Below are positions 1 through 8,549 of a DNA stretch of 56,962 nucleotides, piece after piece. This DNA is from CAVYPR01 sp052145775 (GTDB lineage: Bacteria; Actinomycetota; Acidimicrobiia; Acidimicrobiales; RAAP-2). Location of the stretch: positions 1 through 56,962 of the forward strand of contig JBKQNY010000136.1 of NCBI GenBank assembly GCA_052145775.1, in the 5' to 3' direction. The notes beneath the pieces were generated by a model. The model was not told the origin of the DNA. It worked only from the letters and a program-made list of their open reading frames with translations, and ran no database searches. The first letter of the stretch is position 1. Each line of letters opens with the position of its first letter. A program made the position numbers and the translations under genes.

Positions 1-1156
1 CCGGGCGGCCGGAGACCCGGGCGGCCACCGCCCCCCACCGCCCCGCCCGCCACGGCCCTGGTTCGGGTACCGACGGCCAGAAGGCTGCGCGACCGAGGAT
101 CGAGAGCAGGGCGGGGAAGAACGTGAGCTCGATCAACAGGACGACCAGGATCCCAAGGGCCAGTCCCGGGCCGACACCCCGATACAGGCCGAAGCTGGCC
201 AGCAGGAGGCTCAGGAGAGCGGCGATGACGGTGGCCGCCGAGAAGGTGATGGACTCGCCGACCCGGCCGACCGCCGCTTCGATGGCCGCGTCGGGGGCCA
301 GACCCCGACGCAGATTCTCGCGGTAGCGAAAGATCAGGAACAGGCTGTAGTCAGTGCCGGCTCCGAGCACCAGGGCGGTGAGCAGCAGTTGGAGCAGCGA
401 GGAGATCTCCACGCCAAGTCGGGCCGACTCGGCGATGACGGGCCCGGCCAGGGCGAGAGCCAGCCCGGCCGGGGCCAGCGCGGCCAGGGGTGCCAGGGCC
501 GAGCGGAAGGCCACCGCCAGCAGCACCAGGATGAGGATGGCCGAGACCAGTTCGACGTGGTTGGCCGTCTTCTCCCCGGCGCGCTGCTGGTCGACCAGCT
601 CGGGAAGCGGCCCGGTGAGGTGGATCGACAGACCCGCCGGCAGGTCGGTGAAGTCGGCGCGAATGGCGGCCACGGCCGCCGCCCCCGCCCTCCCCGCTCC
701 CGCGGCGATCGAGGAGAACTCGACAACGGCGGTCCGGGCCTGACCGCCGGGTGACACCGCCGCGTCGCGGACGGTCGCCACGTCGGGGGCACGGCGGGCC
801 GCCGCCTCGACGCGGTCGATGGCCGCCTGGTCAGCTGCCGTGAGCGCCCCGCCGGCACGGACGGCGACGATGGTCCCGGTCTGCTGGTCGGCCGTCAGGA
901 AGGGTGCGGCGAGGGTCTGCGCCCGCACGCTGGGGGAGCTCGCCGGCAGAAAGGCGGCGTTGTCGTTCTTGATGACGCCGCCCAAGGATGGCAGAAAGGC
1001 CACCGCCGCCACGGTGAGCAGCAACCAGGCGACGACCACCGCCCAGCGGAACCGGATGCAGTACCGCCCGACGCCGGAGAACAGGGCGGTGGCCCGCGTC
1101 CGGTGGCCGGGCCCGCCCGGCCCGGCGGTCCCGCCGGTGGCCGGCGCGCGGTCCAC
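1..1156 (-). CDS. MMPL/RND-family transporter, N-terminal part (runs off window)
   Basis: Reading the minus strand from a GTG at 1156 gives 385 codons without a stop to the window edge. The protein starts with a basic, Gly-rich tail. A membrane segment follows at about residues 30-50 (WAVVVAWLLLTVAAVAF), then a large extracytoplasmic domain, then at least four closely spaced membrane helices with the family-typical stretch GAGTDYSLFLIFRYRENL. This is the N-terminal half of an MMPL (RND superfamily) proton-driven exporter; in actinobacteria these often move lipids or drugs. The GTG lies three bases past the TGA of the epimerase gene, so the two are probably co-transcribed. The cargo cannot be told. 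Confidence 0.85.
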   Translation of the reverse strand, partial: MDRAPATGGTAGPGGPGHRTRATALFSGVGRYCIRFRWAVVVAWLLLTVAAVAFLPSLGGVIKNDNAAFLPASSPSVRAQTLAAPFLTADQQTGTIVAVRAGGALTAADQAAIDRVEAAARRAPDVATVRDAAVSPGGQARTAVVEFSSIAAGAGRAGAAAVAAIRADFTDLPAGLSIHLTGPLPELVDQQRAGEKTANHVELVSAILILVLLAVAFRSALAPLAALAPAGLALALAGPVIAESARLGVEISSLLQLLLTALVLGAGTDYSLFLIFRYRENLRRGLAPDAAIEAAVGRVGESITFSAATVIAALLSLLLASFGLYRGVGPGLALGILVVLLIELTFFPALLSILGRAAFWPSVPEPGPWRAGRWGAVAARVSGRP

Positions 1157-1159
1157 GGC

Positions 1160-2194
1160 TCAGGCCGGCACGGTGGCCAGTTCGGCCATACCGACGGCGA
1201 AGGGCACCTCGGCCGCGAAATCCAGCATCGCCTCAGCCCGGTCTGCCGAGGCCGTCACGTGGCGGACGTCGCCGAGCCGCCATTCGCCGGTGACCACCGG
1301 CGCAAGGTCCTGCCGGCCCATGGCTTCGGCCAGGGCAGTGGCCAGTTCCAGGATCGTGCGGGGCCGGCCCGAGGCGATGTTGAAGGCGCCGGACACCGAG
1401 CGGTCGGCCACCAGGGCGGCCACGTTGGCCCGGGCGACGTCGCGCACGTGGATGAAGTCGCGGCGCTGGCCGCCGTCCTCGAAGACCCGCGGCGCTTCGC
1501 CACGTCGCAGGGCGGCCACGAAGAGGCTGGCCACACCGGCGTAAGGGGTGTCGACCGGGCACCGTGGACCGTAGACGTTGTGGTATCGCAGCCTGATGAC
1601 CGGCACGTCGCGCTCGCGTCCGAAGACCGTGCACAGGTGCTCTTGGTGGAGCTTGGTGGCGGCGTAGGCGTTGCGCGGGTCGACGGGCGCGTCTTCGTCC
1701 ACCGACTCTGGGACCAGGTCGTCACCGCAGCGCGGGCAGTCAGGCTCGAAATTGCCGGCGCGCAGCCGCTCAGCCGTGCGTGGGCGGGCGGCAACCGGGC
1801 CGCAGCGCGGGCAGCGGTAGGCGCCCTCGCCGTAGACCACCATGCTGGAGGCCAGCACCAGCCGGCCACCAAAGCCGACAGCGTCGAGGGCCGCCAACAG
1901 CACCGCGGTCCCGGTGTCGTTGTCGGCCACGTAGTCGGTGACGTCGGCGAAGCGGACACCCAGTCCCACCCGCGCCGCCTGGTGGCTGACGGCGTCGACG
2001 CCCGGCAGCACCAGCGGCCAGACGTCGGGGTCCCGGACGTCGGCCAGCACGTAGGTGGCCGACCGGTTGGGGAACTCGGGTGGGCGCCGGTCCACCACGA
2101 CGACGGCGTGGCCATCGGCGACCAGCGCGTCGACGAGGTGGGACCCGATAAATCCCGACCCCCCCGTCACCAGCACCTTCACGGCCGATGGCAT
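1160..2194 (-). CDS. NAD-dependent epimerase/dehydratase (extended SDR) with Cys-rich insertion
   Basis: 344-aa extended short-chain dehydrogenase. The N-terminus holds the Rossmann motif GGSGFIGSH (residues 11-19). The catalytic pair is Y177/K181 (NAYAATK), and the sugar-nucleotide region RLRYHNVYGP follows. Such enzymes epimerise or dehydrate NDP-sugars in the cytoplasm. Oddly, two CPRCG motifs (residues 128-132 and 153-157) sit in a loop between the active-site Ser strand and the YxxxK helix and could form a zinc ribbon. The ATG at 2194 is chosen because the Rossmann strand follows within five residues; a GTG at 2182 is the alternative. It is divergent from the glycosyltransferase operon at 2337. 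Which sugar it acts on is unknown. Confidence 0.88.
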   Translation of the reverse strand: MPSAVKVLVTGGSGFIGSHLVDALVADGHAVVVVDRRPPEFPNRSATYVLADVRDPDVWPLVLPGVDAVSHQAARVGLGVRFADVTDYVADNDTGTAVLLAALDAVGFGGRLVLASSMVVYGEGAYRCPRCGPVAARPRTAERLRAGNFEPDCPRCGDDLVPESVDEDAPVDPRNAYAATKLHQEHLCTVFGRERDVPVIRLRYHNVYGPRCPVDTPYAGVASLFVAALRRGEAPRVFEDGGQRRDFIHVRDVARANVAALVADRSVSGAFNIASGRPRTILELATALAEAMGRQDLAPVVTGEWRLGDVRHVTASADRAEAMLDFAAEVPFAVGMAELATVPA

Positions 2195-2336
2195 CCCCGC
2201 TGGAGCCCCGCACGAGCTGGCACCCGGCGAGGGTAGCCAACCCCGGGTGGGCCTGGTGGGCGCGGCTGGCGAAGTTAGCGATTCGTAAGCGCTCGGGGGG
2301 TCGTTGCCGGCTCGCCCCTCGGTACCGTTCGGGGCG

Positions 2337-2978
2337 ATGCCCGAGGTGATCCTGCCGGTCCTGGACGAGGTTGCCGCCCTTCCCTGGGTGCTCGGCCGCA
2401 TGCCGGCCGGCTTCACCCCCATCGTGGTCGACAACGGGTCGACCGACGGCTCGGGCGAAGTGGCTCGGGCGTTCGGCGCCCGGGTGGTCAGGGAAGAGGT
2501 CCGGGGCTTCGGGTCCACCTGCTGGGCCGGGCTGCAGTCGGCGACCGGGGATGTCGTGTGCTTCATGGACGCCGACGGTTCGATCGACCCTCGGGACCTG
2601 CCTGTCGTGGCCGGCCCGGTGGCCGACGGCCGGATCGACCTGATGTTGGGTGCCCGCCACGCAGGGTACGGCGCTTGGCCCCTCCACGCCCGCCTCGCCA
2701 ACCGGCTGCTCATGGTCGAGGTGCGCAGGCGCACCGGGCTGGGACTGCGCGACCTCGGGCCGCTGCGGGCCGCCCACCGCGCGGCGCTGCTCGACCTCGG
2801 GTTGGCGGACCGGCGGTCGGGCTGGCCGCTCGAGATGGTGTTGAAGGCCCACCGGGCCGGGTGGCGGATCGACGAGGTGCCGGTACCCTACCGGCCGCGC
2901 ACCGGACGATCCAAAGTGACCGGCACGGTGCGCGGCACCGTGCAGGCCGTCGGCGACATGTCGGCGCTGCTTCGGTGA
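2337..2978 (+). CDS. Family 2 glycosyltransferase
   Basis: 213-aa GT-A-fold glycosyltransferase of the dolichol-phosphate-mannose-synthase-like type. Visible motifs are the N-terminal strand PEVILPVLDE, the nucleotide-binding VVDNGSTDGS near residue 30, and the metal-binding FMDADGSID near residue 78. There is no C-terminal membrane segment, so it probably works in the cytoplasm or at the membrane surface. The ATG at 2337 is preferred because the first beta strand begins there. It is first in a three-gene operon with overlapping ends and is followed by a DUF2064 protein, a pairing common in actinobacteria. The acceptor is unknown. Confidence 0.88.
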   Translation: MPEVILPVLDEVAALPWVLGRMPAGFTPIVVDNGSTDGSGEVARAFGARVVREEVRGFGSTCWAGLQSATGDVVCFMDADGSIDPRDLPVVAGPVADGRIDLMLGARHAGYGAWPLHARLANRLLMVEVRRRTGLGLRDLGPLRAAHRAALLDLGLADRRSGWPLEMVLKAHRAGWRIDEVPVPYRPRTGRSKVTGTVRGTVQAVGDMSALLR

Positions 2979-3655
2979 CCGTGCCCGGGTGGCAGGTGGC
3001 GGTCATCGCCAAGGAGCCGGTCCCCGGCGCCGTCAAGACCCGACTGTGCCCGCCGCTGGACCCGTCCCAGGCGGCCGCCTTGGCCCTGGCCGCCCTGCTC
3101 GACACCCTCGAGGCAGTGGCCGCCAGCCCGGCCCGCCGCGCCGTCGTGGTTCTCGAAGGGCAACCCGGCGACTGGCTGCCCGCGGGCGTTGAGGTCATAT
3201 CGCAGTGCGGCGGGGAGTTCGGGACCCGCCTTCAGGGAGCCGTCGACGACACCGTCGCAGGCTGGGAGGCACCGGTGCTGGTGGTCGGCATGGACACCCC
3301 GCAGCTGACCGCGGCCCACCTCGAGCGGGCGGCGCGGGCCCTGGGTAGCGCCGACGCGGTGCTCGGCCCGGCTGATGACGGCGGCTACTGGGTCATCGGG
3401 ATCCGAAAGGCGAGGCCCGGCTTGTTCGACGGGGTACCAATGAGCAGCGCCGACACCGCGGCGGCCCAGCTCGCCCGGCTGTCCGAGCTCGGCCTCAGCT
3501 GCGCGCTGGCCGACGGGCTGCGCGATGTCGACCGCTTCGATGACGCACTTGCCGTCGCGGCCGACGCGCCCTGCACCCACTTCGCCGCCGCCCTGGCGTC
3601 CACCGGGCACCCGGTGGCATCGGTCGGCCCGGCGACGGGGACCGGCCGTGTCTGA
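2975..3655 (+). CDS. DUF2064 / TIGR04282-type glycosyltransferase-like protein
   Basis: 226-aa protein starting at a GTG that overlaps the previous stop (GTGA). It has the features of the DUF2064 nucleotidyl/glycosyl-transferase family: an N-terminal AKEPVPGAVKTRL segment, a central VGMDTPQLT, and GPADDGGYWVIG. The family is named from arsenosugar loci, but most members lie beside family 2 glycosyltransferases, as here, and have no proven reaction. No arsenic genes are nearby, so an arsenosugar role is not supported. Translational coupling to both neighbours suggests that the three proteins act on one product. Confidence 0.85.
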   Translation: MTVPGWQVAVIAKEPVPGAVKTRLCPPLDPSQAAALALAALLDTLEAVAASPARRAVVVLEGQPGDWLPAGVEVISQCGGEFGTRLQGAVDDTVAGWEAPVLVVGMDTPQLTAAHLERAARALGSADAVLGPADDGGYWVIGIRKARPGLFDGVPMSSADTAAAQLARLSELGLSCALADGLRDVDRFDDALAVAADAPCTHFAAALASTGHPVASVGPATGTGRV

Positions 3656-4253
3656 GACCCTGGTCGCTCCCACTCGGCTGCGCGTCGAAGACGGGCGGGT
3701 CCTCGCGCTCGACGTGCGGCGCTGGATGGCGGCCACCGACCCGGTGGACGAGAAGCTGCTCGACCGGGCCCGGGGTCCGGTACTTGACGTGGGCTGCGGC
3801 CCCGGCCGCCATGTCCGGGCCCTGCACACTCGCGGCGTCATCGCCCTCGGCCTCGACATCTCCCCCACCGCGGTGGCCATGGCCCGCCGGCGCGGCGCCC
3901 CGGTGATGCGCCGCTCGGTCTTCGAGGCCCTGCCCGGCCACGGGCGGTGGCGGACGGTCCTCCTGCTCGACGGCAGCGTGGGCATCGGCGGCGACCCGGT
4001 GGCCCTGCTGCGCCGGGTACGCGAGATCCTGCACCCCCGGGGCCGGGTGCTGGTCGAGGTGGAGCCGTCCCACGTCCCCACCGAGTCGATGGTGGTCCGC
4101 ATCGAGACCCATCTGCGCGAGAGCCCGTGGTTCCCCTGGGCCCGGGTGTCGGTCGAGGGGGTCGACGATCTGGCCGTCGAATCGGGGCTGGTACCCACCG
4201 AGACCTGGGAGGACGGCGGTCGGTGGTTCAGTGTCCTCGACCGGGCGGGGTAG
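3648..4253 (+). CDS. Class I SAM-dependent methyltransferase
   Basis: 201-aa methyltransferase. Motif I is VLDVGCGPGRH near residue 47, motif II ends LGLDISPTAV, and the post-motif LHPRGRVLVEVEP is clear. Start is GTG at 3648, overlapping the end of the DUF2064 gene by 8 bases. It is last in the operon and its 3' end overlaps the convergent GT-C gene by 26 bases. The substrate is probably the sugar or lipid product of the two upstream enzymes; this is inferred from gene order only. Confidence 0.88.
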   Translation: MSETLVAPTRLRVEDGRVLALDVRRWMAATDPVDEKLLDRARGPVLDVGCGPGRHVRALHTRGVIALGLDISPTAVAMARRRGAPVMRRSVFEALPGHGRWRTVLLLDGSVGIGGDPVALLRRVREILHPRGRVLVEVEPSHVPTESMVVRIETHLRESPWFPWARVSVEGVDDLAVESGLVPTETWEDGGRWFSVLDRAG

Positions 4254-5841
4254 CGGGGTACGTCGTCACTACCGGCACCGACCCGCCCAGCTTGACGGCC
4301 GCCGGCGCCCGGACGAAGAGGAAGGCCGGGCGCACCGCCCAGTCGGTCGGCGGGAAGAAGCACTGAAAGCACCCGAACACCCGCCCGCCCCGCACCCAGC
4401 CGCTCCCGGGCCGTGTCATCCCGAGCATCTGCTCCTCGCCGAAATTGTCGAGGTAGACGGCGGTCACCTTCGGTGTGGCCATCACCTGGCGGATGCTGGC
4501 CAGCAGGAGGCTGCGGGCGCGGCTGGGGCCGGCCCGCAGCACGTCGTGGACCGCCTCGCCCTGGGCGAACGACGGCTTCCCGGCCATCGTCTCGTACCAC
4601 GGGTGGTCCAGCACCAGGACCTCGCCGGGGGTCGATGCCAACTGGTGGATCAGTTGCCGGCCGGCCACCGGGTTGGCCGGCTTGGGGATGAGGTGAGCCG
4701 GGTGGTCCACCCGGACCCCCACCTGGAGGGCCACCACCAGGGCCAGGGCCCCGCCGACCAGAGCGGGCGGCCCGAGCTCGCTTCGTCGTAGGGCGTCGTA
4801 GCCCAAGGCGGCCAGCAGGGCCACCCCGGTGTAGAGGGGGATGAGGGTGTCACGGCCCCCTCCCGAGTGGATCCGCGAGACGAAGGCCGAGCCGGCCATG
4901 CCGGCGACGACCACCCCCCAGTAGGCCCAGTCGGTGGAGGTTCGGCGCCGCCACAGACCGACCGCAAGACCGCCGAGGCCGAGGCACACGGCGAAGCCGA
5001 CCGGGCGCAGCAGATCCTCGGCCACGAAGCGGTGCAGGTGTGCGGGGTCGGACCCCTGGTGCACCAGCTCGCCGTAGATCGACCACAGGTACCACCCGCC
5101 GGTGGTCGCGTTGAGCACCAGGGTCGACACTGCCACCGTCGCCACCACGGTGGCCGAGGCGATCAGTCCGACCCGGCGGCGGGTGACCACCAGGAAGACC
5201 AGCACCGGGGCGGCAGCCAGCAGCCCGCTCTGCTTGGTGAAGAAGGCGGCGAAGAACAGCAGTCCGCAGGCCAGCGCCCCCGGCCAGCGCTCGGCCCGAC
5301 GGCCGACAGCCACCGCTGCGAGCAGGAGGCAAAGGAAGAGGGCATCGACCCGGCCGATGTTGAGCCAGGCACCGCCCACCTCGTAGGTGGCGGCGAAGAG
5401 GCCGGCGGCCAGCATCCCGGCCACGGCGTCCCCAGTCTCCCGGCGCACCATGACGAAGAGCAACGCGAAGCACCCGAGCGAAGCCGCCAGGGACACCAGG
5501 CGCAGCGGCAGGAAACCGATGCCGGTCACGTGGGCCAGCGTCCCGCTGACCCAGTAGTAGAGCGGGGTGTAGGCGTAGGGGACGTAGTGCAGCGACGGCG
5601 CGACGTAGATGCTCTGTCCGTGGAAGACCCGGGCCGCCACCTCCACCGAGCCGCCCTCCATCCACTCAAGCTCGTAGGGGTAGCCCAGCTGGCGCAGCGC
5701 AACCCACAGGTAGACAACCAGCGGGACGGCGGCGGCCGCGGCCACCACGCCGCGGGCCACCAACTCGGCACGGCTGCGGCGGGTGGGGAAGGTCTCGCCG
5801 TCGCCGCCGATCAGTTGGCCTGCGGGCGCTTCCGTGACCAT
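4228..5841 (-). CDS. Polytopic GT-C-type membrane glycosyltransferase
   Basis: 537-aa membrane protein with roughly ten hydrophobic helices. An acidic motif in the first outer loop (ELEWMEGGSVEVAARVFHGQ) and the following YAYTPLYYW resemble the first extracytoplasmic loop of lipid-linked-sugar glycosyltransferases of the GT-C fold (DUF2029/ArnT-like). The C-terminus is a soluble domain. Start ATG at 5841 follows from the upstream gene, which it overlaps by 31 bases. It would transfer a sugar from a polyprenyl carrier on the outer face of the membrane. It fits with the epimerase, GT2 and methyltransferase nearby as part of an envelope glycan or glycolipid route. Confidence 0.75.
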   Translation of the reverse strand: MVTEAPAGQLIGGDGETFPTRRSRAELVARGVVAAAAAVPLVVYLWVALRQLGYPYELEWMEGGSVEVAARVFHGQSIYVAPSLHYVPYAYTPLYYWVSGTLAHVTGIGFLPLRLVSLAASLGCFALLFVMVRRETGDAVAGMLAAGLFAATYEVGGAWLNIGRVDALFLCLLLAAVAVGRRAERWPGALACGLLFFAAFFTKQSGLLAAAPVLVFLVVTRRRVGLIASATVVATVAVSTLVLNATTGGWYLWSIYGELVHQGSDPAHLHRFVAEDLLRPVGFAVCLGLGGLAVGLWRRRTSTDWAYWGVVVAGMAGSAFVSRIHSGGGRDTLIPLYTGVALLAALGYDALRRSELGPPALVGGALALVVALQVGVRVDHPAHLIPKPANPVAGRQLIHQLASTPGEVLVLDHPWYETMAGKPSFAQGEAVHDVLRAGPSRARSLLLASIRQVMATPKVTAVYLDNFGEEQMLGMTRPGSGWVRGGRVFGCFQCFFPPTDWAVRPAFLFVRAPAAVKLGGSVPVVTTYPATPPGRGH

Positions 5842-6371
5842 GACCAGACGGCCAGCAGGGCGCAGACGAACCAGATGGCGCCGAGCACCATCAGCAGGCT
5901 GTGCGCGTAGTCGAAGGGCAGGCGGCTGAAGCCCGCCGCTGCAGACTTCCCCCAGCTCCCGACCAGGGGGTAGGCATACAGCGCCACCACCGCAGAGGCG
6001 ATCAGTCCGACGTCGAGTGGGGCCACCAGCCACCCCGGAATGAAGCGCCTGACGACGAAGGCCGCCACGACCAGGGCCGGCGCCACGAGGGCGTCATTCA
6101 CGATGTTGAGACCGATGAGCAGCTTCCAGACCTGCGGCGGGTTTGCCCGCTGGGCGATCATGCCGTGGATGGCGAAGATGATGACCGCCCACCCGAGGGC
6201 GAGGAAGACCCAGAAGAGCGGCCCGTGTTCGCCGGACACAGCGCCGCCGCTCGCCGTCGGCGGGCCGCCGGGCGCCCCTTCAGTAGGCTCGTCGCTCGGC
6301 CCGACTCGTGTGAGCACGACGACCGGGGCCGGCAGAATGCTCGCTGCGGGGTCCGGGGCGTCGGGACTCAC
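5811..6371 (-). CDS. Small polytopic membrane protein, function unknown
   Basis: 186-aa protein with a Pro/Gly-rich N-terminal tail (about 50 residues) and four or five membrane helices, including FWVFLALGWAVIIFAIHGMI and a C-terminal helix ending in basic residues. GTG start at 6371 overlaps the stop of the molybdopterin oxidoreductase gene (GTGA), so the two are translationally coupled. I recognise no family. Its tight linkage suggests a membrane partner of the oxidoreductase or of the GT-C protein that follows. Confidence 0.72.
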   Translation of the reverse strand: MSPDAPDPAASILPAPVVVLTRVGPSDEPTEGAPGGPPTASGGAVSGEHGPLFWVFLALGWAVIIFAIHGMIAQRANPPQVWKLLIGLNIVNDALVAPALVVAAFVVRRFIPGWLVAPLDVGLIASAVVALYAYPLVGSWGKSAAAGFSRLPFDYAHSLLMVLGAIWFVCALLAVWSWSRKRPQAN

Positions 6372-7732
6372 AGCACCACCACGTTGGTGATCCACTTGGT
6401 CTGCAAGACTCCCGGACGGTCCGGGGCAATGAGCCGCACCGGGTAGCCGTGGTCGAGGTCGAGCGGTGCGCCGTTGCACTCGAGGGCCAGCAGGGTGTCG
6501 GGATCGGCAGCGTGTTCACTGTCGACCACCGAACTTGCGTAGAGGCGGTGCTGGGATTCAAGGGACTCGACCCGGACCGAGGCCCCAGCAGGAGCGCCGA
6601 CCACCCCGAGCAGGTGAGGGAGCGAGACGCCCCGCCACATGGCCGCCGCGCTCCACCCCTCGACGCACGTGATGGGTAGCCCCGCCGCCCGCTGGGGCAT
6701 GGTCTGGAGGTCGGCCAAGCTGAAGGCCCGGGGACTGCGGCAGTTGCCCTTCACGACGAGGCGGTAGTTGGGGTCGACGGCCGAGGAGGTGACGCCGGCC
6801 TGCTTCGCCGATTGGTTCACGGGCAAGTGCTGTGGGCCGATGACGGGGTTGCGGGGGGCCAGCACCGAAAGGCGCATGAGCGGCGCCACCGTCTCGCCGG
6901 CCACCGAGAGCACCAGCACCCCGGCCGTTGCGAAGATGGCGCCAAGGAATCCCCGACGGGTCAATCCCGACTGCTCGTCGGCGCCGTCGAACAGTGCGGC
7001 GCCCTGCCCATCCCCCGAGAGGGCAGGTCCAGGCACCTCTCGCGTGGTGCGCCGCGAACGCGGTGTCGGCCCCGGCCCACGAGCGATCGACGAGGTGGCG
7101 GTCGACGCCTTCGCCGCGATGTGGATCACCAGGGCGCCTACGACCAACCAGGCCGCCCAGAAGTGGGCGGTCGGGAAAAAGAACGGCATGGGCGAGTACC
7201 AGTAATCGATGTTGGCCACGCCGGTGAAGAGCAGGAACAGCGAGCCACCGACCAGCGGGATGAGGCTCAGGCGCTCGAGCGCATGGGCCACGCCGGCCAC
7301 CGGTGGCCAGCTGAAGAGTTTGGGCCACACCGACCACAGCTTCGCCAGCAGCAGCGGGATGGTGGCGATCCCGGTGATCACATGCACGCCCTCGTTGACC
7401 CTGTACAAGTTGATCGGGTGCACCGGCAGGTGGAACCATCCCGGTGGGTGCTGTGCCAGGTAATCGACCAGCCCGGTGGCGAAACACAAGGTGAAGGCGA
7501 TGCCCAAGGCCACCCCCAGCACCGAGGCCACCCACTCATCGTGCAGCGGGCTGTCGAACCGGTCGCCGATCTTCGTGGTGGCCTGTTCCGCCTTGGCCAC
7601 GAGGGGCTCGGTGCTCCGGATGACCCGGGTCCGCAGGCCGGCGCGTTCTGCACTCGAGGTCCCGCCGGCGGCCGCGGACTCCGGGCTCCCCGGTTCCCGG
7701 TCAGACTCGGTGGGGCCGGACGACGCGGACAC
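6368..7732 (-). CDS. Membrane cytochrome-b-like domain fused to sulfite-oxidase-type molybdopterin domain
   Basis: 454-aa fusion. Residues 70-210 form four or five membrane helices with several helix-end histidines (H117, H150, H190, H204), as in di-haem b-type subunits. After a linker comes a twin-arginine-like signal (SGLTRRGFLGA, residues 256-264, then a hydrophobic stretch). An oxidoreductase molybdopterin-binding domain of the sulfite oxidase/MsrP family follows, with the likely molybdenum ligand C356 in ITCVEGWSAAAMW. The protein thus seems to need both Sec insertion and Tat export so that the Mo domain faces outward. Electron flow from the Mo centre to the quinone pool or back is inferred. 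The Mo-cofactor genes follow directly. The substrate is unknown. Confidence 0.85.
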   Translation of the reverse strand: MSASSGPTESDREPGSPESAAAGGTSSAERAGLRTRVIRSTEPLVAKAEQATTKIGDRFDSPLHDEWVASVLGVALGIAFTLCFATGLVDYLAQHPPGWFHLPVHPINLYRVNEGVHVITGIATIPLLLAKLWSVWPKLFSWPPVAGVAHALERLSLIPLVGGSLFLLFTGVANIDYWYSPMPFFFPTAHFWAAWLVVGALVIHIAAKASTATSSIARGPGPTPRSRRTTREVPGPALSGDGQGAALFDGADEQSGLTRRGFLGAIFATAGVLVLSVAGETVAPLMRLSVLAPRNPVIGPQHLPVNQSAKQAGVTSSAVDPNYRLVVKGNCRSPRAFSLADLQTMPQRAAGLPITCVEGWSAAAMWRGVSLPHLLGVVGAPAGASVRVESLESQHRLYASSVVDSEHAADPDTLLALECNGAPLDLDHGYPVRLIAPDRPGVLQTKWITNVVVL

Positions 7733-7829
7733 GAGTCGACGGTAGCCCCGGACGGTCGTCGACGAACGGTCAGCTCCTTACAATTGGAGAAAATCGGTCA
7801 CGCGGCGGCACCATCGGTAGGGTTGTCCG

Positions 7830-8324
7830 GTGTCCCCCGCCGCCAAGATCGTGACGGTGTCGGACTCGGTGGCGGCCGGCACCGCCGCCGACCGGTCGGG
7901 CCCGGTGCTGGCCGACGTGCTGGCCGGGGCGGGGTTCACGGTGGTGGACCGAATGACCGTGCCCGACGGCGAGCATGCGGTGGCCGACGCCCTGCGCCGA
8001 GCGGCGGACGGCTTCGCCGGGCTGGTGGTGACCAGCGGCGGTACCGGGTTCGGGCCCCGTGACCAGACCCCGGAGGGCACGGCTGCCGTGGTGGAGCGCC
8101 AGGCCCCCGGCCTGGCCGAGGCCATGCGGGCAGCCTCGCCGCTCGGCCGCCTCGGCCGGGGCATCGCCGGATCGGTGGGCGCCTGCCTCATCTGTAACGT
8201 GCCCGGCTCGCCCGCCGGAGCCGCCGAGTCGATCGGCGCCGTCCTCGACGTGCTCCCCCATGCCCTCGAACTCCTGGCCGGCCGGAATCCCCACCCCCAG
8301 GATCCGCCCGGTTCACCCGCCTGA
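7830..8324 (+). CDS. mog: MogA/MoaB-family molybdopterin adenylyltransferase
   Basis: 164-aa protein with the family motif TSGGTGFGPRDQTPE near residue 68. It should bind molybdopterin and adenylate it ahead of metal insertion by MoeA. The GTG at 7830 is the first start after the divergent oxidoreductase promoter region. The 3' end overlaps the convergent moaD gene by 12 bases. The length suits a stand-alone Mog/MoaB. Family members that bind but do not adenylate also exist, so Mog versus MoaB is not settled. Confidence 0.88.
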   Translation: MSPAAKIVTVSDSVAAGTAADRSGPVLADVLAGAGFTVVDRMTVPDGEHAVADALRRAADGFAGLVVTSGGTGFGPRDQTPEGTAAVVERQAPGLAEAMRAASPLGRLGRGIAGSVGACLICNVPGSPAGAAESIGAVLDVLPHALELLAGRNPHPQDPPGSPA

Positions 8325-8549
8325 GAACGGTGGCAGCACCCCCACTTCGTCGTGGTCATCCACTGGGCACAGGCGGTCCGCCGGCTCGCCATTGACCCAC
8401 ACCTGACATGCCGGCAGGAGCGCGGTGAACCCGGAGCCGTAGCGCGCCGCCGCCGAGTCGAGCACCTCGCCGACCGTATCCCCGGGCACCTGGTCGCCGG
8501 CCACCCTGGCCGCCTCCCGGGCGGGGCCGAACAGCCGCAGCCGGGCCAT
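8313..8549 (-). CDS. moaD: MoaD/ThiS-family sulfur carrier
   Basis: 78-aa ubiquitin-fold protein starting MARLRLFGPAREAA and ending in the required Gly-Gly (VLPPFSGG). The C-terminal glycine would carry the thiocarboxylate used by molybdopterin synthase. The ATG overlaps the moaA stop as TGATG, so the two are translationally coupled. Together with moaE it makes up molybdopterin synthase. No MoeB-like activating enzyme is in the window. Confidence 0.87.
   Translation of the reverse strand: MARLRLFGPAREAARVAGDQVPGDTVGEVLDSAAARYGSGFTALLPACQVWVNGEPADRLCPVDDHDEVGVLPPFSGG

Noticed and set aside
1103..2236. Long plus-strand frame of 377 codons opposite the epimerase
   Set aside because: Gly/Arg/His-rich shadow in GC-rich DNA; the minus strand encodes a clear SDR with all motifs.
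2975..3655. Arsenosugar biosynthesis for the DUF2064 protein
   Set aside because: The family name suggests it, but no arsenic methylation or resistance gene is present.
2888..4600. 570-codon minus-strand frame across DUF2064 and methyltransferase genes
   Set aside because: Low-complexity Arg/Gly composition; the plus strand carries two well-matched enzymes.
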